The notes: generated by a model from the letters alone, not told the origin. DNA of 64,000 nt from Mycolicibacterium alvei (GCF_010727325.1 NZ_AP022565.1:496001-560000), one strand, 5' to 3'. Counted from the first letter of the stretch, positions 15,548 to 27,525 are shown. Numbers and translations are program-made.

Positions 15548-16024
15548 GTGAGTGCACCGACCCGCGTCGGCCGTCAGGCCCGCATCATTGCCCTCCTGTC
15601 GGCCAGGCAGGTGAGCAGCCAGACCGAACTGGCCGCCCTGCTGGGACAGGAGGGCATCGAGGTCACCCAGGCCACGCTGTCGCGGGACCTGGAGGAACTC
15701 GGTGCGGTGAAACTGCGCGGCGCCGACGGCGGCGTCGGCGTGTATGTGGTGCCCGAGGACGGCAGCCCGGTGCGGGGTGTGTCCGGCGGTACCGAACGGT
15801 TGACCCGCTTGTTGGGGGAGCTGCTGGTATCGACCGACGCCAGCGCTAACCTTGCCGTGCTGCGCACCCCGCCCGGGGCGGCGCATTACCTGGCCAGCGC
15901 GATCGATCGCGCCGCCCTGCCGTATGTGGTCGGCACCATCGCAGGTGACGACACCATCCTGATGGTGGCGCGCGCACCGATGACCGGGGCCGAACTTGCC
16001 GACACCATCGAGAACTTGAAGTAG
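15548..16024 (+). CDS. argR: Arginine repressor ArgR
   Basis: The 158-aa regulator has an N-terminal winged helix (about 10-75: [11 protein letters not shown] and [14 protein letters not shown]) that binds ARG boxes. Its C-terminal oligomerisation/arginine-binding domain (about 85-158) ends with the [11 protein letters not shown] signature. With arginine it forms a hexamer and represses. Lying inside the operon controlled by the double operator at 10300-10323, it should repress its own synthesis. The GTG start sits one base after the argF stop. Confidence 0.96.
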   Translation: MSAPTRVGRQARIIALLSARQVSSQTELAALLGQEGIEVTQATLSRDLEELGAVKLRGADGGVGVYVVPEDGSPVRGVSGGTERLTRLLGELLVSTDASANLAVLRTPPGAAHYLASAIDRAALPYVVGTIAGDDTILMVARAPMTGAELADTIENLK

Positions 16025-16047
16025 AGCTCAAAACAAGGAGATTGCTC

Positions 16048-18677
<2,630 letters not shown>

Positions 18678-18696
18678 TTCACCGAGATACGGTGAA
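18678..18696 (+). terminator. Small hairpin after argH
   Basis: TTCACCG-agata-CGGTGAA is a perfect 7-bp stem with a 5-base loop starting immediately after the argH TGA. There is no T-tract, which is not unusual for mycobacterial terminators. The remaining 200 bases up to the convergent ABC-F gene contain nothing else I can support. Confidence 0.4.
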
Positions 18697-18899
18697 CCGG
18701 CCCCATATCGACATGCTGCAGACGCCTACGGTCCCCAGATCATCAGATCTTGCATGCCGTTGTTCATGGTGACGGTGGTCGCCCTCCACAATCGGTAAAG
18801 CAGTGACGTATGCCAGCTAACTCCGATGAGGTGGAACTTGTCGACACTTCCCGGTGACTGATTCGCGAAGTTCGGACGGCGACGAATCCGGCTGCGTCC

Positions 18900-20693
18900 T
18901 CAGCCGATCTGCTCGCCGAGTTCGAACCAGCGTTCCTCGACTTCGGTGACTTCGTCCTCCAGCGCGCGGATGGCGGCCACCTTGACCGCGAGTCCCTCGA
19001 AATCGGACTGGTCGTGGTCTGCCATCGCCGTCCGGGACCGGTCGATCTGTTCCTGCAGTTTCTCCAGCCTGCGTTCCAGAGCGGACACCTCCTTCTGCGC
19101 TGCCCGCAGCTCGGCGCCGGACAGCTCGTCCGGTCCGGTACCGAGGGTCGGTGCCTGCGCCGCGCCGGTGGCCGACGCGTGGGCGGCCCGCAACCGTAGG
19201 TACTCGTCCACCCCGCCCGGCAGATGCCGCAGCCGTCCGCCGAGGATCCCGTACTGCTGGTCGGTGACCCGCTCCAGGAAATACCGGTCGTGGCTCACCA
19301 CGATCAGCGTGCCGGGCCACGAATCGAGCAGATCCTCCATGGCGGAGAGCATGTCGGTGTCCAGGTCGTTGGTCGGCTCGTCGAGGATCAGCACGTTGGG
19401 CTGTGCCAGCAGGATCAGCAGCAGTTGCAGGCGACGTTGTTGTCCGCCGGAGAGGTCCTTGACCGGTGTCGACAACTGGGCACTGGAGAAGCCGAGACGT
19501 TCCAGCAGCTGCCCGGGGGTGAGTTCCTGGGCCTTCGACCCGCTGCCGAACACATAGGTCGTGCGCAGGTTGGTTAGTACCGTCCGCACCGGATCGGCGA
19601 GGTGGGGCTCAAGCTCGTCCACGGTCTGGGTGAGGGTCGCGACCTGCAGCGTCTTGCCGTGTTTGACCCGTCCCGAAGTCGGCTGCACCGACCCGTCGAT
19701 AAGGCCGAGCAGCGTCGATTTTCCGGCGCCGTTGACGCCGAGGATCCCGGTGCGCTCGCCCGGGGCGACCCGCCACTCGACCTGGTGCAGCACTTCTCGG
19801 TCGCCGTAGCTCACCGACACGTCGAGCAGGTCGACGACCTGCTTGCCCAGCCGTGACACCGCCAGGGATTGCAGTGCGACCTTGTCCCGGATCTCCGGCA
19901 CGTCGGCGATCAGGGCGTTGGCCGCGTCGATGCGGAACTTCGGTTTGGAGGTGCGGGCCGGAGCGCCACGGCGCAGCCAGGCCAGTTCCTTGCGGGCCAG
20001 GTTCTGACGACGCGCCTCGATCGTGGCCGCCTGTCGGTCGCGTTCCACCCGTTGCAGGATGTAGGCGGCGTAACCGCCGTCGAACGGTTCGACGATGCGG
20101 TCGTGCACTTCCCACGTGGTCGTGCAGACCTCGTCGAGGAACCAGCGGTCGTGCGTCACCACCAGCAGCCCACCGGAAGACGCGGACCAGCGCTTCTTGA
20201 GGTGCTCGGCGAGCCAGGTGATCGCTTCCACGTCGAGGTGGTTGGTCGGCTCGTCCAGCGCCAGGACGTCGTGATCGCCGGCGAGCAGCCTGGCCAAGGC
20301 GACCCGGCGCCGCTGTCCACCCGACAGGGTTCTGAGTTCGGCGTCCCAGGGCAGGTCATCGAGCAGGCCCGCGATGACATCGCGCCCGCGGGGGTCGCCG
20401 GCCCATTCGTGTTCGGGGACGTCACCGACCACGGCGTGGCCGACCGTATCGGCGTCGTCGAGGGTGTCGGCCTGATCGAGTACGCCGACCCGAACGCCGC
20501 CGCGCACGGTGACCCGTCCGGAATCGGGTTCGAGTCGGCCGGCCAGCATGGCCAGCAGGCTGGATTTGCCGTCGCCGTTGCGGCCGACGATGCCGATTCG
20601 GTCGCCTTCGCTGACGCCGACGGTGACCGAGTCGAACACCACCCCGGCGGGGTACTCCAGATGCAGGGTTTCGCCCCCGAGCAGGTGTGCCAT
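18900..20693 (-). CDS. ABC-F family ATPase (duplicated ATP-binding cassettes, no membrane domain)
   Basis: The 597-aa product has two nucleotide-binding domains and no transmembrane segments, the ABC-F plan (EttA/Uup/ribosome-protection proteins). Cassette 1 has Walker A GRNGDGKSS, signature LSGGQRRRVALA and Walker B LALDEPTNHLD. Cassette 2 has GVNGAGKST, LSGGQQRRLQLL and LILDEPTNDLD. The linker is rich in Arg/Lys (about 235-290), and a C-terminal coiled coil (about 520-597, LSALERRLEKLQEQI-like) is of the Uup type. The ATG at 20693 fits homologous starts and has TAGGGT eight bases upstream. It likely acts on ribosomes or branched DNA rather than in transport. Confidence 0.9.
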   Translation of the reverse strand: MAHLLGGETLHLEYPAGVVFDSVTVGVSEGDRIGIVGRNGDGKSSLLAMLAGRLEPDSGRVTVRGGVRVGVLDQADTLDDADTVGHAVVGDVPEHEWAGDPRGRDVIAGLLDDLPWDAELRTLSGGQRRRVALARLLAGDHDVLALDEPTNHLDVEAITWLAEHLKKRWSASSGGLLVVTHDRWFLDEVCTTTWEVHDRIVEPFDGGYAAYILQRVERDRQAATIEARRQNLARKELAWLRRGAPARTSKPKFRIDAANALIADVPEIRDKVALQSLAVSRLGKQVVDLLDVSVSYGDREVLHQVEWRVAPGERTGILGVNGAGKSTLLGLIDGSVQPTSGRVKHGKTLQVATLTQTVDELEPHLADPVRTVLTNLRTTYVFGSGSKAQELTPGQLLERLGFSSAQLSTPVKDLSGGQQRRLQLLLILLAQPNVLILDEPTNDLDTDMLSAMEDLLDSWPGTLIVVSHDRYFLERVTDQQYGILGGRLRHLPGGVDEYLRLRAAHASATGAAQAPTLGTGPDELSGAELRAAQKEVSALERRLEKLQEQIDRSRTAMADHDQSDFEGLAVKVAAIRALEDEVTEVEERWFELGEQIG

Positions 20694-20846
20694 CGCCGCC
20701 GACCCTATCGTTCGGCGACTCCGGGACCGGCACCGCATGGGGCCACCACAGGGCCGCAGGCGATCACACAAGGAATCGGTTGCTGCTGTGCCATGATGAC
20801 CACGTCAATCGGGGTCGGGGCGAGTTGTGGTGTGGGGAGCGAGCTG

Positions 20847-23831
20847 GTGGATTTCTCGGCAGTGACCAAACCGGTCGAGCGGTTGCTGGCAACCGCCCAG
20901 AATGGTCTGGAGGTGCTGCGCTACGGGGGCTTGGAGACCGGAGCGGTCCCGTCGCCCTTCCAGATCATCCAGAACGTGCCGATGTACCGGCTGCGGCGGT
21001 ACTTCCCGCCCGACGTCCGCCCCGGCGCCCAGAATCCGCGCCCGCCGGTGCTGATGGTGCATCCGATGATGATGTCGGCCGACATGTGGGATGTGACGCG
21101 CGACGACGGTGCGGTCGGCATTCTGCACGCCGCGGGTATCGACCCCTGGGTGATCGACTTCGGTTCGCCGGACAAGATCGAAGGCGGAATGCAGCGCAAC
21201 CTCGCCGATCACGTGGTGGCGTTGTCGGAAGCCATCGACATCGTCAAGGAGACCACCGGCCGCGACGTGCATCTGGCCGGCTACTCGCAGGGCGGGATGT
21301 TCGCCTACCAGGCCGCGGCGTATCGACGGTCCAAGGACCTGGCCAGCATCATCGCCTTCGGCGCCCCGGTGGACACCCTGGCCGCGCTGCCGATGAACCT
21401 GCCGGCGGGCTTGGCCGCCGGCGCGGCGGATTTCATGGCCGATCACGTGTTCAGCCGAATCGACATCCCGGGGTGGTTGGCCCGCACCGGTTTTCAGATG
21501 CTCGATCCGATCAAAACCACCCAGTCGCGGCTGGAGTTCCTGCGGCAGCTGCACGACCGCGAGGCCCTGCTGCCGCGCGAACAGCAGCGGCGATTCCTGT
21601 CCTCGGACGGCTGGATCGCGTGGTCCGGGCCGGCGATCGCCGAACTGCTCAAGCAGTTCATCGCCCACAACCGGATGATGACGGGCGGCTTCTCCGTCCA
21701 CGGCGACCTGGTCACGCTGTCCGACATCGACTGCCCGATCCTCGCGGTGGTCGGCGAGGTCGATGATATCGGCCAGCCCGCCGCGGTCCGGGGGATCAAG
21801 CGGGCCGCACCCGATGCGGATGTTTACGAATACATGATCAGGGCCGGACATTTCGGTTTGGTCGTGGGCTCCAAGGCCTCCAGCCAGACCTGGCCGACGG
21901 TGGCGCAGTGGGTGAAATGGCTTGCCGGCGAACAGATGCCCGAGGGTGTGGTCCCGATGGGGTTGCAGCCGGACGATCACCCGGAGGGCGGGGTGTCGTT
22001 GACGGCGCGGGTCACCCATGGTGCGACGGCGGCCACCGAGATGGTGTTCGGCGTGGCGCGCTCGGCCGCCGAGGCGTTGGCCTCGGCGAATAAGAATGCA
22101 CGCACGCTGGTCATCGAGACCGCCCGGACGTTGCCGCGTCTGGCCCGGTTGGGTCAGGTCAACGATCACACCCGGATCTCGCTCGGTCGGATCATGAGCG
22201 AGCAGGCACACAGCCTTCCCAACGGTGAGGCACTGCTGTTCGACGGTCGCGTGCACACCTATGAGGCGGTCGACCGCCGGATCAACAACGTGGTCAACGG
22301 TCTGATCGATGTCGGCGTGCGCCAAGGTGCCCGGGTCGGAGTCCTGATGGATACCCGGCCCAGTGCGCTGGTGGCGATCGCGGCGCTGTCCCGGCTGGGG
22401 GCGGTGGCGGTGCTGCTGCCCGAGGTCGATGTGGCCGAAGCCGCCCGACTCGGTGGCGTGGCCGAGATCATCGCCGACCCGAGCCATCTCGAGATGGCAC
22501 GCAAGCTCGACATGCGGGTGCTGGTTCTCGGCGGCGGCGAGAGCCGCGACCTCGATGTCCCCGAGGACGCGGACGTCATCGACATGGAGAAGATCGACCC
22601 CGACGTCGTCGAACTGCCCGGCTGGTACCGACCCAACCCGGGCCTGGCCCGCGACCTGGCATTCGTCGCCTTCAGCGAGGTCGGTGGTGAGCGGGTGGCC
22701 CGCCAGATCACCAATTTCCGATGGGCGCTGTCGGCGTTCGGCACCGCGTCCGCGGCCAACCTCGGCCGCGGTGACACGGTCTACTGCCTGACCCCGCTGC
22801 ATCACCAGTCGGGGCTGCTGGTCAGCTTGGGTGGCGCCGTGGTCGGCGGCTCGCGCATCGCGCTGTCCCGCGGTCTGCAACCTGACCGGTTCCTGCAGGA
22901 GATCCGGCAGTACGGCGTCACCGTCGTCTCCTACACCTGGGCCATGCTGCGTGAGGTCATCGACGATCCGTCGTTCTCGCTCACCGGCAGTCACCCGGTC
23001 CGCTTGTTCATCGGCTCGGGTATGCCCGCTGGATTGTGGAAGCGCGTCGTCGACGTGTTCGAGCCGGCCCAAGTCGTGGAGTTCTTCGCCACCACCGACG
23101 GACAGGCCGTGTTGGCCAACGTGGCCGGAGCCAAGATCGGCAGCAAGGGGCGCCCGCTGCCCGGCGGCGGCACCGTCGAACTCGCCGCCTACGACGCCGA
23201 CGACGACCTGATCCTGGAAGACGAGCAGGGTTTCGTGCGCAAGGCCGAGGCCAACGAGGTGGGTGTGCTGCTGGCGCACCCGCGCGGCCCGGTCGATCCG
23301 ACAGCCGTGGTCAAGCGTGGTGTGTTCGCGCCGGCTGACACCTGGGTGTCCACCGAGTTCCTGTTCCGTCGCGACGAGGACGGTGACTACTGGCAGGTCG
23401 ACAACCGCGGTGCGGTGATCCGGACCGAACGGGGCCCGGTGTTCGCGGCGAGTGTCAACGATGCGGTCGGACGCCTGGACGCGGTCGACATGTCGGTGAC
23501 CTACGGCGTGGAGGAGGCGGGCCGGCAGTTGGCGGTGACGGCGCTGGCGCTGCGTCCCGGCGGGAGTGTCCCGGTGGCTGAGCTGTCGCTCGCCCTGGAC
23601 GATCTGGCCGCGGGTAACGCGCCCGACGTCGTCCACGTGGTGGCCGACATGGAGCTCGGTGCGTCCTACCGTCCGCTGATCGCGCCGTTGCGGGCGGCGG
23701 GTGTCCCGAAATCCGGCCGGCGTAACTGCTGGTACCTGGATACCGATACAGGTACGTACAAGAAATTGACTGCGGCCGGCCGGGCCGAACTCGTCGCGGG
23801 AGGCACTGACGACGAGCCGGAGTCCGACTAG
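20847..23831 (+). CDS. Alpha/beta-hydrolase (PhaC-like) fused to an adenylate-forming domain, Rv1683-like
   Basis: The 994-aa product matches the Rv1683 fusion. Residues 1-370 are an alpha/beta hydrolase of PHA-synthase type, with the nucleophile elbow GYSQGGM (Ser147) and a late GHFGLVVGS His. Residues 430-994 resemble acyl-CoA synthetases: HTYEAVDRRINNVVNGL, then LTPLHHQSGLLVSLGGAVVGG. The ATP P-loop that should read like TSGTTGxPK is FSEVGGERVARQ (near residue 609), and the C-terminal catalytic lysine region is short, so the adenylation half may be inactive. GTG 20847 has GGGGAG at 20834-20839. The M. tuberculosis protein has been linked to triacylglycerol metabolism. Confidence 0.88.
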   Translation: MDFSAVTKPVERLLATAQNGLEVLRYGGLETGAVPSPFQIIQNVPMYRLRRYFPPDVRPGAQNPRPPVLMVHPMMMSADMWDVTRDDGAVGILHAAGIDPWVIDFGSPDKIEGGMQRNLADHVVALSEAIDIVKETTGRDVHLAGYSQGGMFAYQAAAYRRSKDLASIIAFGAPVDTLAALPMNLPAGLAAGAADFMADHVFSRIDIPGWLARTGFQMLDPIKTTQSRLEFLRQLHDREALLPREQQRRFLSSDGWIAWSGPAIAELLKQFIAHNRMMTGGFSVHGDLVTLSDIDCPILAVVGEVDDIGQPAAVRGIKRAAPDADVYEYMIRAGHFGLVVGSKASSQTWPTVAQWVKWLAGEQMPEGVVPMGLQPDDHPEGGVSLTARVTHGATAATEMVFGVARSAAEALASANKNARTLVIETARTLPRLARLGQVNDHTRISLGRIMSEQAHSLPNGEALLFDGRVHTYEAVDRRINNVVNGLIDVGVRQGARVGVLMDTRPSALVAIAALSRLGAVAVLLPEVDVAEAARLGGVAEIIADPSHLEMARKLDMRVLVLGGGESRDLDVPEDADVIDMEKIDPDVVELPGWYRPNPGLARDLAFVAFSEVGGERVARQITNFRWALSAFGTASAANLGRGDTVYCLTPLHHQSGLLVSLGGAVVGGSRIALSRGLQPDRFLQEIRQYGVTVVSYTWAMLREVIDDPSFSLTGSHPVRLFIGSGMPAGLWKRVVDVFEPAQVVEFFATTDGQAVLANVAGAKIGSKGRPLPGGGTVELAAYDADDDLILEDEQGFVRKAEANEVGVLLAHPRGPVDPTAVVKRGVFAPADTWVSTEFLFRRDEDGDYWQVDNRGAVIRTERGPVFAASVNDAVGRLDAVDMSVTYGVEEAGRQLAVTALALRPGGSVPVAELSLALDDLAAGNAPDVVHVVADMELGASYRPLIAPLRAAGVPKSGRRNCWYLDTDTGTYKKLTAAGRAELVAGGTDDEPESD

Positions 23832-23871
23832 GCCGGTTCGCCGAGGAAGTGCCGGTGCAGGTCTGCGCTGT

Positions 23872-23877
23872 TACGCT
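23872..23877 (+). promoter_or_regulatory. -10 box of the secreted-protein gene
   Basis: TACGCT lies 29 bases before the ATG at 23907, with a GGAGG at 23898-23902. This gives a normal leadered promoter in the 75-base gap after the Rv1683-like gene. Confidence 0.4.
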
Positions 23878-23906
23878 CCGGCAAACGCAGGACGACTGGA
23901 GGATCG

Positions 23907-24452
23907 ATGACATCGGAATCGGGTGCGAGCAGCTGGCGTCGCGTCGTCACCGGAACGGTCACCGGCGGTGCGCTGGTCCTGGGCCTGCTCGTAGGTGCCG
24001 GTGCGCAGACGGCCGCCGCCGATCCCGCCCAGCCGACTCCTGCGGCAGATGCACCCGGCTCCGAAGCGCCGGCCCCCCGGCAGATGACGGCCGACGAAGC
24101 GTTGGCCATCATTGCCAGGGATTACGACACCGGTGAGGGCGGTGGCCAGATCTCGACGCTGATCCACGACATCCTGAAGCTGCGTCAGCACGGCTACAAA
24201 CCGTCGAATGCCAACCGTGAGGCCATCACCAAAGCCCTCGACAAGCGTCCCAACCAGGTGCCGTTGATCAACGCGCTCAAGAACACCTTGGCTTACCAGC
24301 GCAAGTTGCAGGCTCGGTCCAGTGCTCAGATTCCGCAGCAGGGTGGGTTGAATCCGGGGGTCGGCCAGGCCCCGGCAGGCATCGCTCCGATTCCCGGCGG
24401 GGCCGGGATGCCGCCCGGCCCGAGTGGTGGCATCCAGATCCCGTTGGGCTAG
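23907..24452 (+). CDS. Secreted protein of unknown function
   Basis: The 181-aa product has a clear export signal. Arg-Arg at residues 11-12 precedes a hydrophobic core (about 14-34, GGALVLGLLVGAG), with likely cleavage after TAAA near residue 38. The mature part starts with a Pro/Ala-rich linker. A central helical region (about 60-140) contains ADEALAIIARDYDTG and NREAITKALDKRPNQVP, and a Gly/Pro-rich tail follows. There is no lipobox Cys, so it should be released or wall-associated. I do not recognise a named domain. It sits between the Rv1683-like gene and the Trm112-like gene. Confidence 0.7.
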   Translation: MTSESGASSWRRVVTGTVTGGALVLGLLVGAGAQTAAADPAQPTPAADAPGSEAPAPRQMTADEALAIIARDYDTGEGGGQISTLIHDILKLRQHGYKPSNANREAITKALDKRPNQVPLINALKNTLAYQRKLQARSSAQIPQQGGLNPGVGQAPAGIAPIPGGAGMPPGPSGGIQIPLG

Positions 24453-24458
24453 CTTCAC

Positions 24459-24680
24459 GTGGTGGTCGACGACAAACTTCTGAGCATCCTGGTCTGCCCG
24501 CAGGACCGCGGGCCCCTGCTACTGGCCGGAACGGACTGGCTGTACAACCCCCGATTGCGGAGGGCCTACCGGATCGAGGACGGCATCCCGGTGCTGCTCG
24601 TCGACGAGGCCGTGGCCATCGACGACGACACCGAGCATCGCCGGCTGCTGGATCTGGCCGGGTCATCCGAGTCTGGGTAG
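24459..24680 (+). CDS. Trm112-like small protein (Rv1684-like)
   Basis: The 73-aa product starts VVDDKLLSILVCPQDRGPLLL and continues with LYNPRLRRAYRIEDGIPVLLVDEA, the standard Trm112/UPF0434 fold. Family members stabilise methyltransferases. Only one cysteine (near residue 13) is present, so the zinc ribbon of eukaryotic Trm112 is incomplete, as in many bacterial homologues. It starts at GTG 24459, seven bases after the secreted-protein stop, and converges with the TetR gene, overlapping it at the 3' ends (24663-24680). Confidence 0.85.
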   Translation: MVVDDKLLSILVCPQDRGPLLLAGTDWLYNPRLRRAYRIEDGIPVLLVDEAVAIDDDTEHRRLLDLAGSSESG

Positions 24681-25289
24681 TTCACCGGTCAGGTAGCGCT
24701 GCAGGGTGGGCGCGATGGTCTTGACGATCTGATCCACCGGCAGCGTGGCGAAGGGTTCCAGTTCCAGGATGTAGCGCGCCATCGCGACCCCGACCAGTTG
24801 CGAGGCGACGAACTGGATGCGAACCCGGGAGCTGCCGGGAGGGTTGTCTACCCGGGGACCGATCTCGCCGATGATGATGTCCTGGAGAAATGACCGGACC
24901 AGCGATACGTCGTTGCCGGCCAGTATCGAGCGCAGCGTCGCCACGAAGCCTTTGCCAATCTCGGAATCCCACAGCGGCAAGAGGATTGACGGCAGCACGT
25001 GTCCGATCTGGTCGACCGGCACCTCTTTGAGCTGGCTGATCACGGTCATCGGATCGATGGGAATGTGGATCGCGGCGGCGAACAGTTCGGTCTTGGTGCC
25101 GAAGTAGTGATGTACCAGGGCGGCGTCCACCCCGGCAGCGGCCGCGATGGCACGGATCGAAGTTTTGTCGATTCCGTTGCGGGCAAACAACTCCCGCGCA
25201 CTGTCCAGAATGCGTTCGCGTTTGTCTGACGGCCCTGCGGGGCGGCCGGGGCGCTTGCGTTCTCGTTCGGAGTCGATATCGGTGCTCAC
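24663..25289 (-). CDS. TetR-family regulator, Rv1685c-like
   Basis: The 208-aa product has an N-terminal TetR helix-turn-helix (about 20-65): ILDSARELFARNGIDKTSIRAIAAAAGVDAALVHHYFGTK. The C-terminal ligand domain is of the TetR_C type, with LLPLWDSEIGKGFVATLRS. The first 20 residues are basic. GTG 25289 follows AGGAAG. It is the third gene of an operon with the ABC-2 permease (6 bases upstream) and ATPase, as Rv1687c-Rv1686c-Rv1685c. It probably represses that exporter operon and releases it on binding an exported substrate. Confidence 0.9.
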   Translation of the reverse strand: MSTDIDSERERKRPGRPAGPSDKRERILDSARELFARNGIDKTSIRAIAAAAGVDAALVHHYFGTKTELFAAAIHIPIDPMTVISQLKEVPVDQIGHVLPSILLPLWDSEIGKGFVATLRSILAGNDVSLVRSFLQDIIIGEIGPRVDNPPGSSRVRIQFVASQLVGVAMARYILELEPFATLPVDQIVKTIAPTLQRYLTGELPRLG

Positions 25290-25295
25290 GGCTTC

Positions 25296-26123
25296 CTAGG
25301 GGGTTCGGCGGCGCAGGGTGGCCGCTGCCAGACACAGTGCCACGATGGCGAACCCCACCACGATCGCGATGTCACGGGCAGCGATGGCAGTCAGCTCGGA
25401 ATGGGCGCCCACCTGCTGCAACGCTTCGAGCGCATAACTGGCGGGCATCACATTGCTGACCCACTGAAGCCAGTCGGGCAGCGCGGCCCTGGGTACCACG
25501 ATGCCGCACAGCAGGAGTTGCGGCGCGATCACCAGGGGCATGAACTGGACTGCCTGGAACTCGGTCCGGGCGAACGCGCTGCACAGCAGGCCCAGTCCGA
25601 CGCCCAGCACGGCGTTGATGATCGCGATCAGAAACACCAGGATCGGGCTCCCCGCGGTGTCGAACCCGAGGAACCAGAACGAGACGATGCAGGCCAGGGT
25701 GGCCTGGGCCGCCGCGGCGATCGAGAACGCGGTGCCATATGCGGCCAGGAGGTCGGAGCGGCGTAGTGGTGTGGTCAGGATCCGCTCGAGGGTTCCCGAG
25801 ACGCGTTCGCGCTGCATGGTGATCGAGGTGATCAGGAACATCACGATCAGTGGGAAGACGCCGAGCATGATCAGGCAGGCGTTGTTGAACGGTGCCGGGT
25901 GCCCCGGCGGATGCGGCGCGTTCTGGAACATGAAGTACATCAGCGTGATGACCAGGCTGGGCACCACCAGGATCATCGCGACGCTGCGATGGTCGGCGGC
26001 CAGTTGTCGCAGGATCCGGCCGGTCGTGGCCAGGTAGGCCGCCGGGCTCAGTCGGCTCGGTTGATCCCGCTCGAATCGCTGCGCCGGATGACGGTGAGAA
26101 ACGCTTCCTCCAGGGACGTGCAT
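25296..26123 (-). CDS. ABC-2 type transporter permease, Rv1686c-like
   Basis: The 275-aa membrane protein has about six hydrophobic segments (near residues 50-70, 92-112, 138-160, 166-188, 197-217 and 245-268) and the ABC-2 loop QRERVSGTLERILTTPLRRSDLL after the second. It should pair with the ATPase encoded just upstream to export a drug, lipid or peptide. The only standard start before the first membrane helix is ATG 26123, which overlaps the ATPase gene by 76 bases. A CTG nearer the ATPase stop could be the real start, so the first 25 residues are doubtful. Confidence 0.88.
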   Translation of the reverse strand: MHVPGGSVSHRHPAQRFERDQPSRLSPAAYLATTGRILRQLAADHRSVAMILVVPSLVITLMYFMFQNAPHPPGHPAPFNNACLIMLGVFPLIVMFLITSITMQRERVSGTLERILTTPLRRSDLLAAYGTAFSIAAAAQATLACIVSFWFLGFDTAGSPILVFLIAIINAVLGVGLGLLCSAFARTEFQAVQFMPLVIAPQLLLCGIVVPRAALPDWLQWVSNVMPASYALEALQQVGAHSELTAIAARDIAIVVGFAIVALCLAAATLRRRTP

Positions 26124-26833
26124 TCCGTGTCCTTCCGTAGCAGGTCAGGGGTGGTGTGGGCGAGCAGCCGGCCTTCGCGCATCAACAGCAGGTCGCCGCA
26201 GTGGTCGGCCTCGTCCATGACGTGGCTGGAGACCAGCAGCGTGGTGCCGCGCCGTGCCAGGTCGTTGAACTGCTCCCACAGGTCGACGCGTAGGACGGGG
26301 TCGAGGCCGACCGTGGGTTCGTCGAGCACGAGGAGTTCTGGTTCGGCCACCAGGGCGCAGGCCAGCGAAACCCGGGTGCGCTGACCACCGGAGAGATTGC
26401 CGCAGTAGGCGGCGCGGTGATCGTCGAGGCCGACGGACCGGATGGCGGCCGTCGCCGAGGCCGACGACGTTCCGTACAGCGCGGCGAAGTACCGCACGTT
26501 GTCGATCACCCGCAGGTCGTCGTAGATCGTCGGGTCCTGGGTGACGTATCCGACCCGGTGACGCAGGGGCGCCGAACCGGCAGGGTGTCCGAGCACCGTC
26601 ACAGTGCCCGCCGCGACGATCTGGGTCCCGACGATGCAACGCATCAGAGTGGACTTTCCGCAGCCTGATGGGCCGAGTAGGCCGGTGATGGTGCCGTCGG
26701 CGATCTGCACGGTGAGGTCGCGGACAGCGGGCCGGTCACCACGGTTGACCTGCAGTCCGACGATCTCGATGGCCGCGGGTGCGGCACGGTTCGGGAATCC
26801 GGCGGAGAATTCATCAAGCGATGAAGTCATCAT
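26048..26833 (-). CDS. ABC transporter ATP-binding protein, Rv1687c-like
   Basis: The product is about 261 aa from ATG 26833 (ATG 26830 is equally possible). The single cassette has Walker [11 protein letters not shown]-loop [14 protein letters not shown], signature [12 protein letters not shown], Walker [13 protein letters not shown] and the H-loop His in SSHVMDE. This is the DrrA/CcmA exporter type that works with ABC-2 permeases. It is the first gene of the three-gene operon with the permease and TetR regulator, and a 14-bp palindrome sits on its start codon. Confidence 0.92.
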   Translation of the reverse strand: MMTSSLDEFSAGFPNRAAPAAIEIVGLQVNRGDRPAVRDLTVQIADGTITGLLGPSGCGKSTLMRCIVGTQIVAAGTVTVLGHPAGSAPLRHRVGYVTQDPTIYDDLRVIDNVRYFAALYGTSSASATAAIRSVGLDDHRAAYCGNLSGGQRTRVSLACALVAEPELLVLDEPTVGLDPVLRVDLWEQFNDLARRGTTLLVSSHVMDEADHCGDLLLMREGRLLAHTTPDLLRKDTECTSLEEAFLTVIRRSDSSGINRAD

Positions 26834-26840
26834 GTGATGA
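26827..26840. promoter_or_regulatory. Palindrome at the start of the ABC exporter operon (TetR operator candidate)
   Basis: TCATCA-TG-TGATGA is a perfect 6-2-6 inverted repeat overlapping the first ATG of the ATPase gene on the minus strand. The same operon ends with a TetR gene, so this is the natural place for autoregulation. Confidence 0.45.
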
Positions 26841-26913
26841 ATACTGCGCCCACGCGTGGCCGGTGTCAACAGCGGATGTGGCGACGTGCAGAATCGCTCG
26901 GGTGGGCTTGCAG

Positions 26914-27525
26914 ATGGGCGCCGAGCTGCTCGCCGGGGATCCGGTGCTCGCCGCCCGCCGATTGTTGGGAGCCGAGCTGACCGGCCGCGGCGTCAGCGCC
27001 CTCGTCGTCGAGGTCGAGGCCTACGGCGGCCCACCCGACGGGCCGTGGCCCGACGCCGCCGCGCATTCGTTTCGCGGTCCGAGTGGGCGCAACCTGGTGA
27101 TGTTCGGCCCGCCCGGGCACCTGTACACCTATCGCAGCCACGGCATTCATGTCTGCGCGAACGTGGTGTCCGGTTTCGACGGCGTGGCCGGTGCGGTGCT
27201 GCTCCGCGCGGCGGCAGTGTCTTCGGGCGCCGACGTGGCCGGGCGGCGTCGTGGGCCTGCGGTGCGTCCGGTCGCGTTGGCGAGGGGGCCGGGGAATCTG
27301 TGCTCTGCTCTGGGAATCGTCATGGAGGACAACGGAATTGACCTCTTTGCGGCAGACAGTCCGGTTCGGCTGTCGCTGCGTGACCCAGACCCCGCGATCG
27401 ACGGGCCACGGGTCGGCGTGAGCAAGGCCGCCGACCGGCGGTGGCGGTTCTGGGTGGCCGACCGGGGGGAGGTTTCGGCGTATCGGCGTAGCCCGCGCGC
27501 ACCTGCGCCCGGTGCCAGTGATTGA
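26914..27525 (+). CDS. mpg: 3-methyladenine DNA glycosylase (Mpg/AAG family)
   Basis: The 203-aa product is an alkyladenine glycosylase that removes alkylated or deaminated purines to start base-excision repair. Visible family motifs are [19 protein letters not shown] with the catalytic Glu and the intercalating-residue region, [15 protein letters not shown], and [12 protein letters not shown]. It matches Rv1688 in position. ATG 26914 gives the family start [11 protein letters not shown]; the in-frame GTG at 26902 is an alternative. It is divergent from the ABC exporter operon, and tyrS follows 27 bases later. Confidence 0.92.
   Translation: MGAELLAGDPVLAARRLLGAELTGRGVSALVVEVEAYGGPPDGPWPDAAAHSFRGPSGRNLVMFGPPGHLYTYRSHGIHVCANVVSGFDGVAGAVLLRAAAVSSGADVAGRRRGPAVRPVALARGPGNLCSALGIVMEDNGIDLFAADSPVRLSLRDPDPAIDGPRVGVSKAADRRWRFWVADRGEVSAYRRSPRAPAPGASD

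Noticed and set aside
25296..26123. The 76-base overlap of the ABC permease with the ATPase as a frameshift or fusion
   Set aside because: Both proteins have complete domains; the overlap most likely reflects the wrong (too early) start of the permease.
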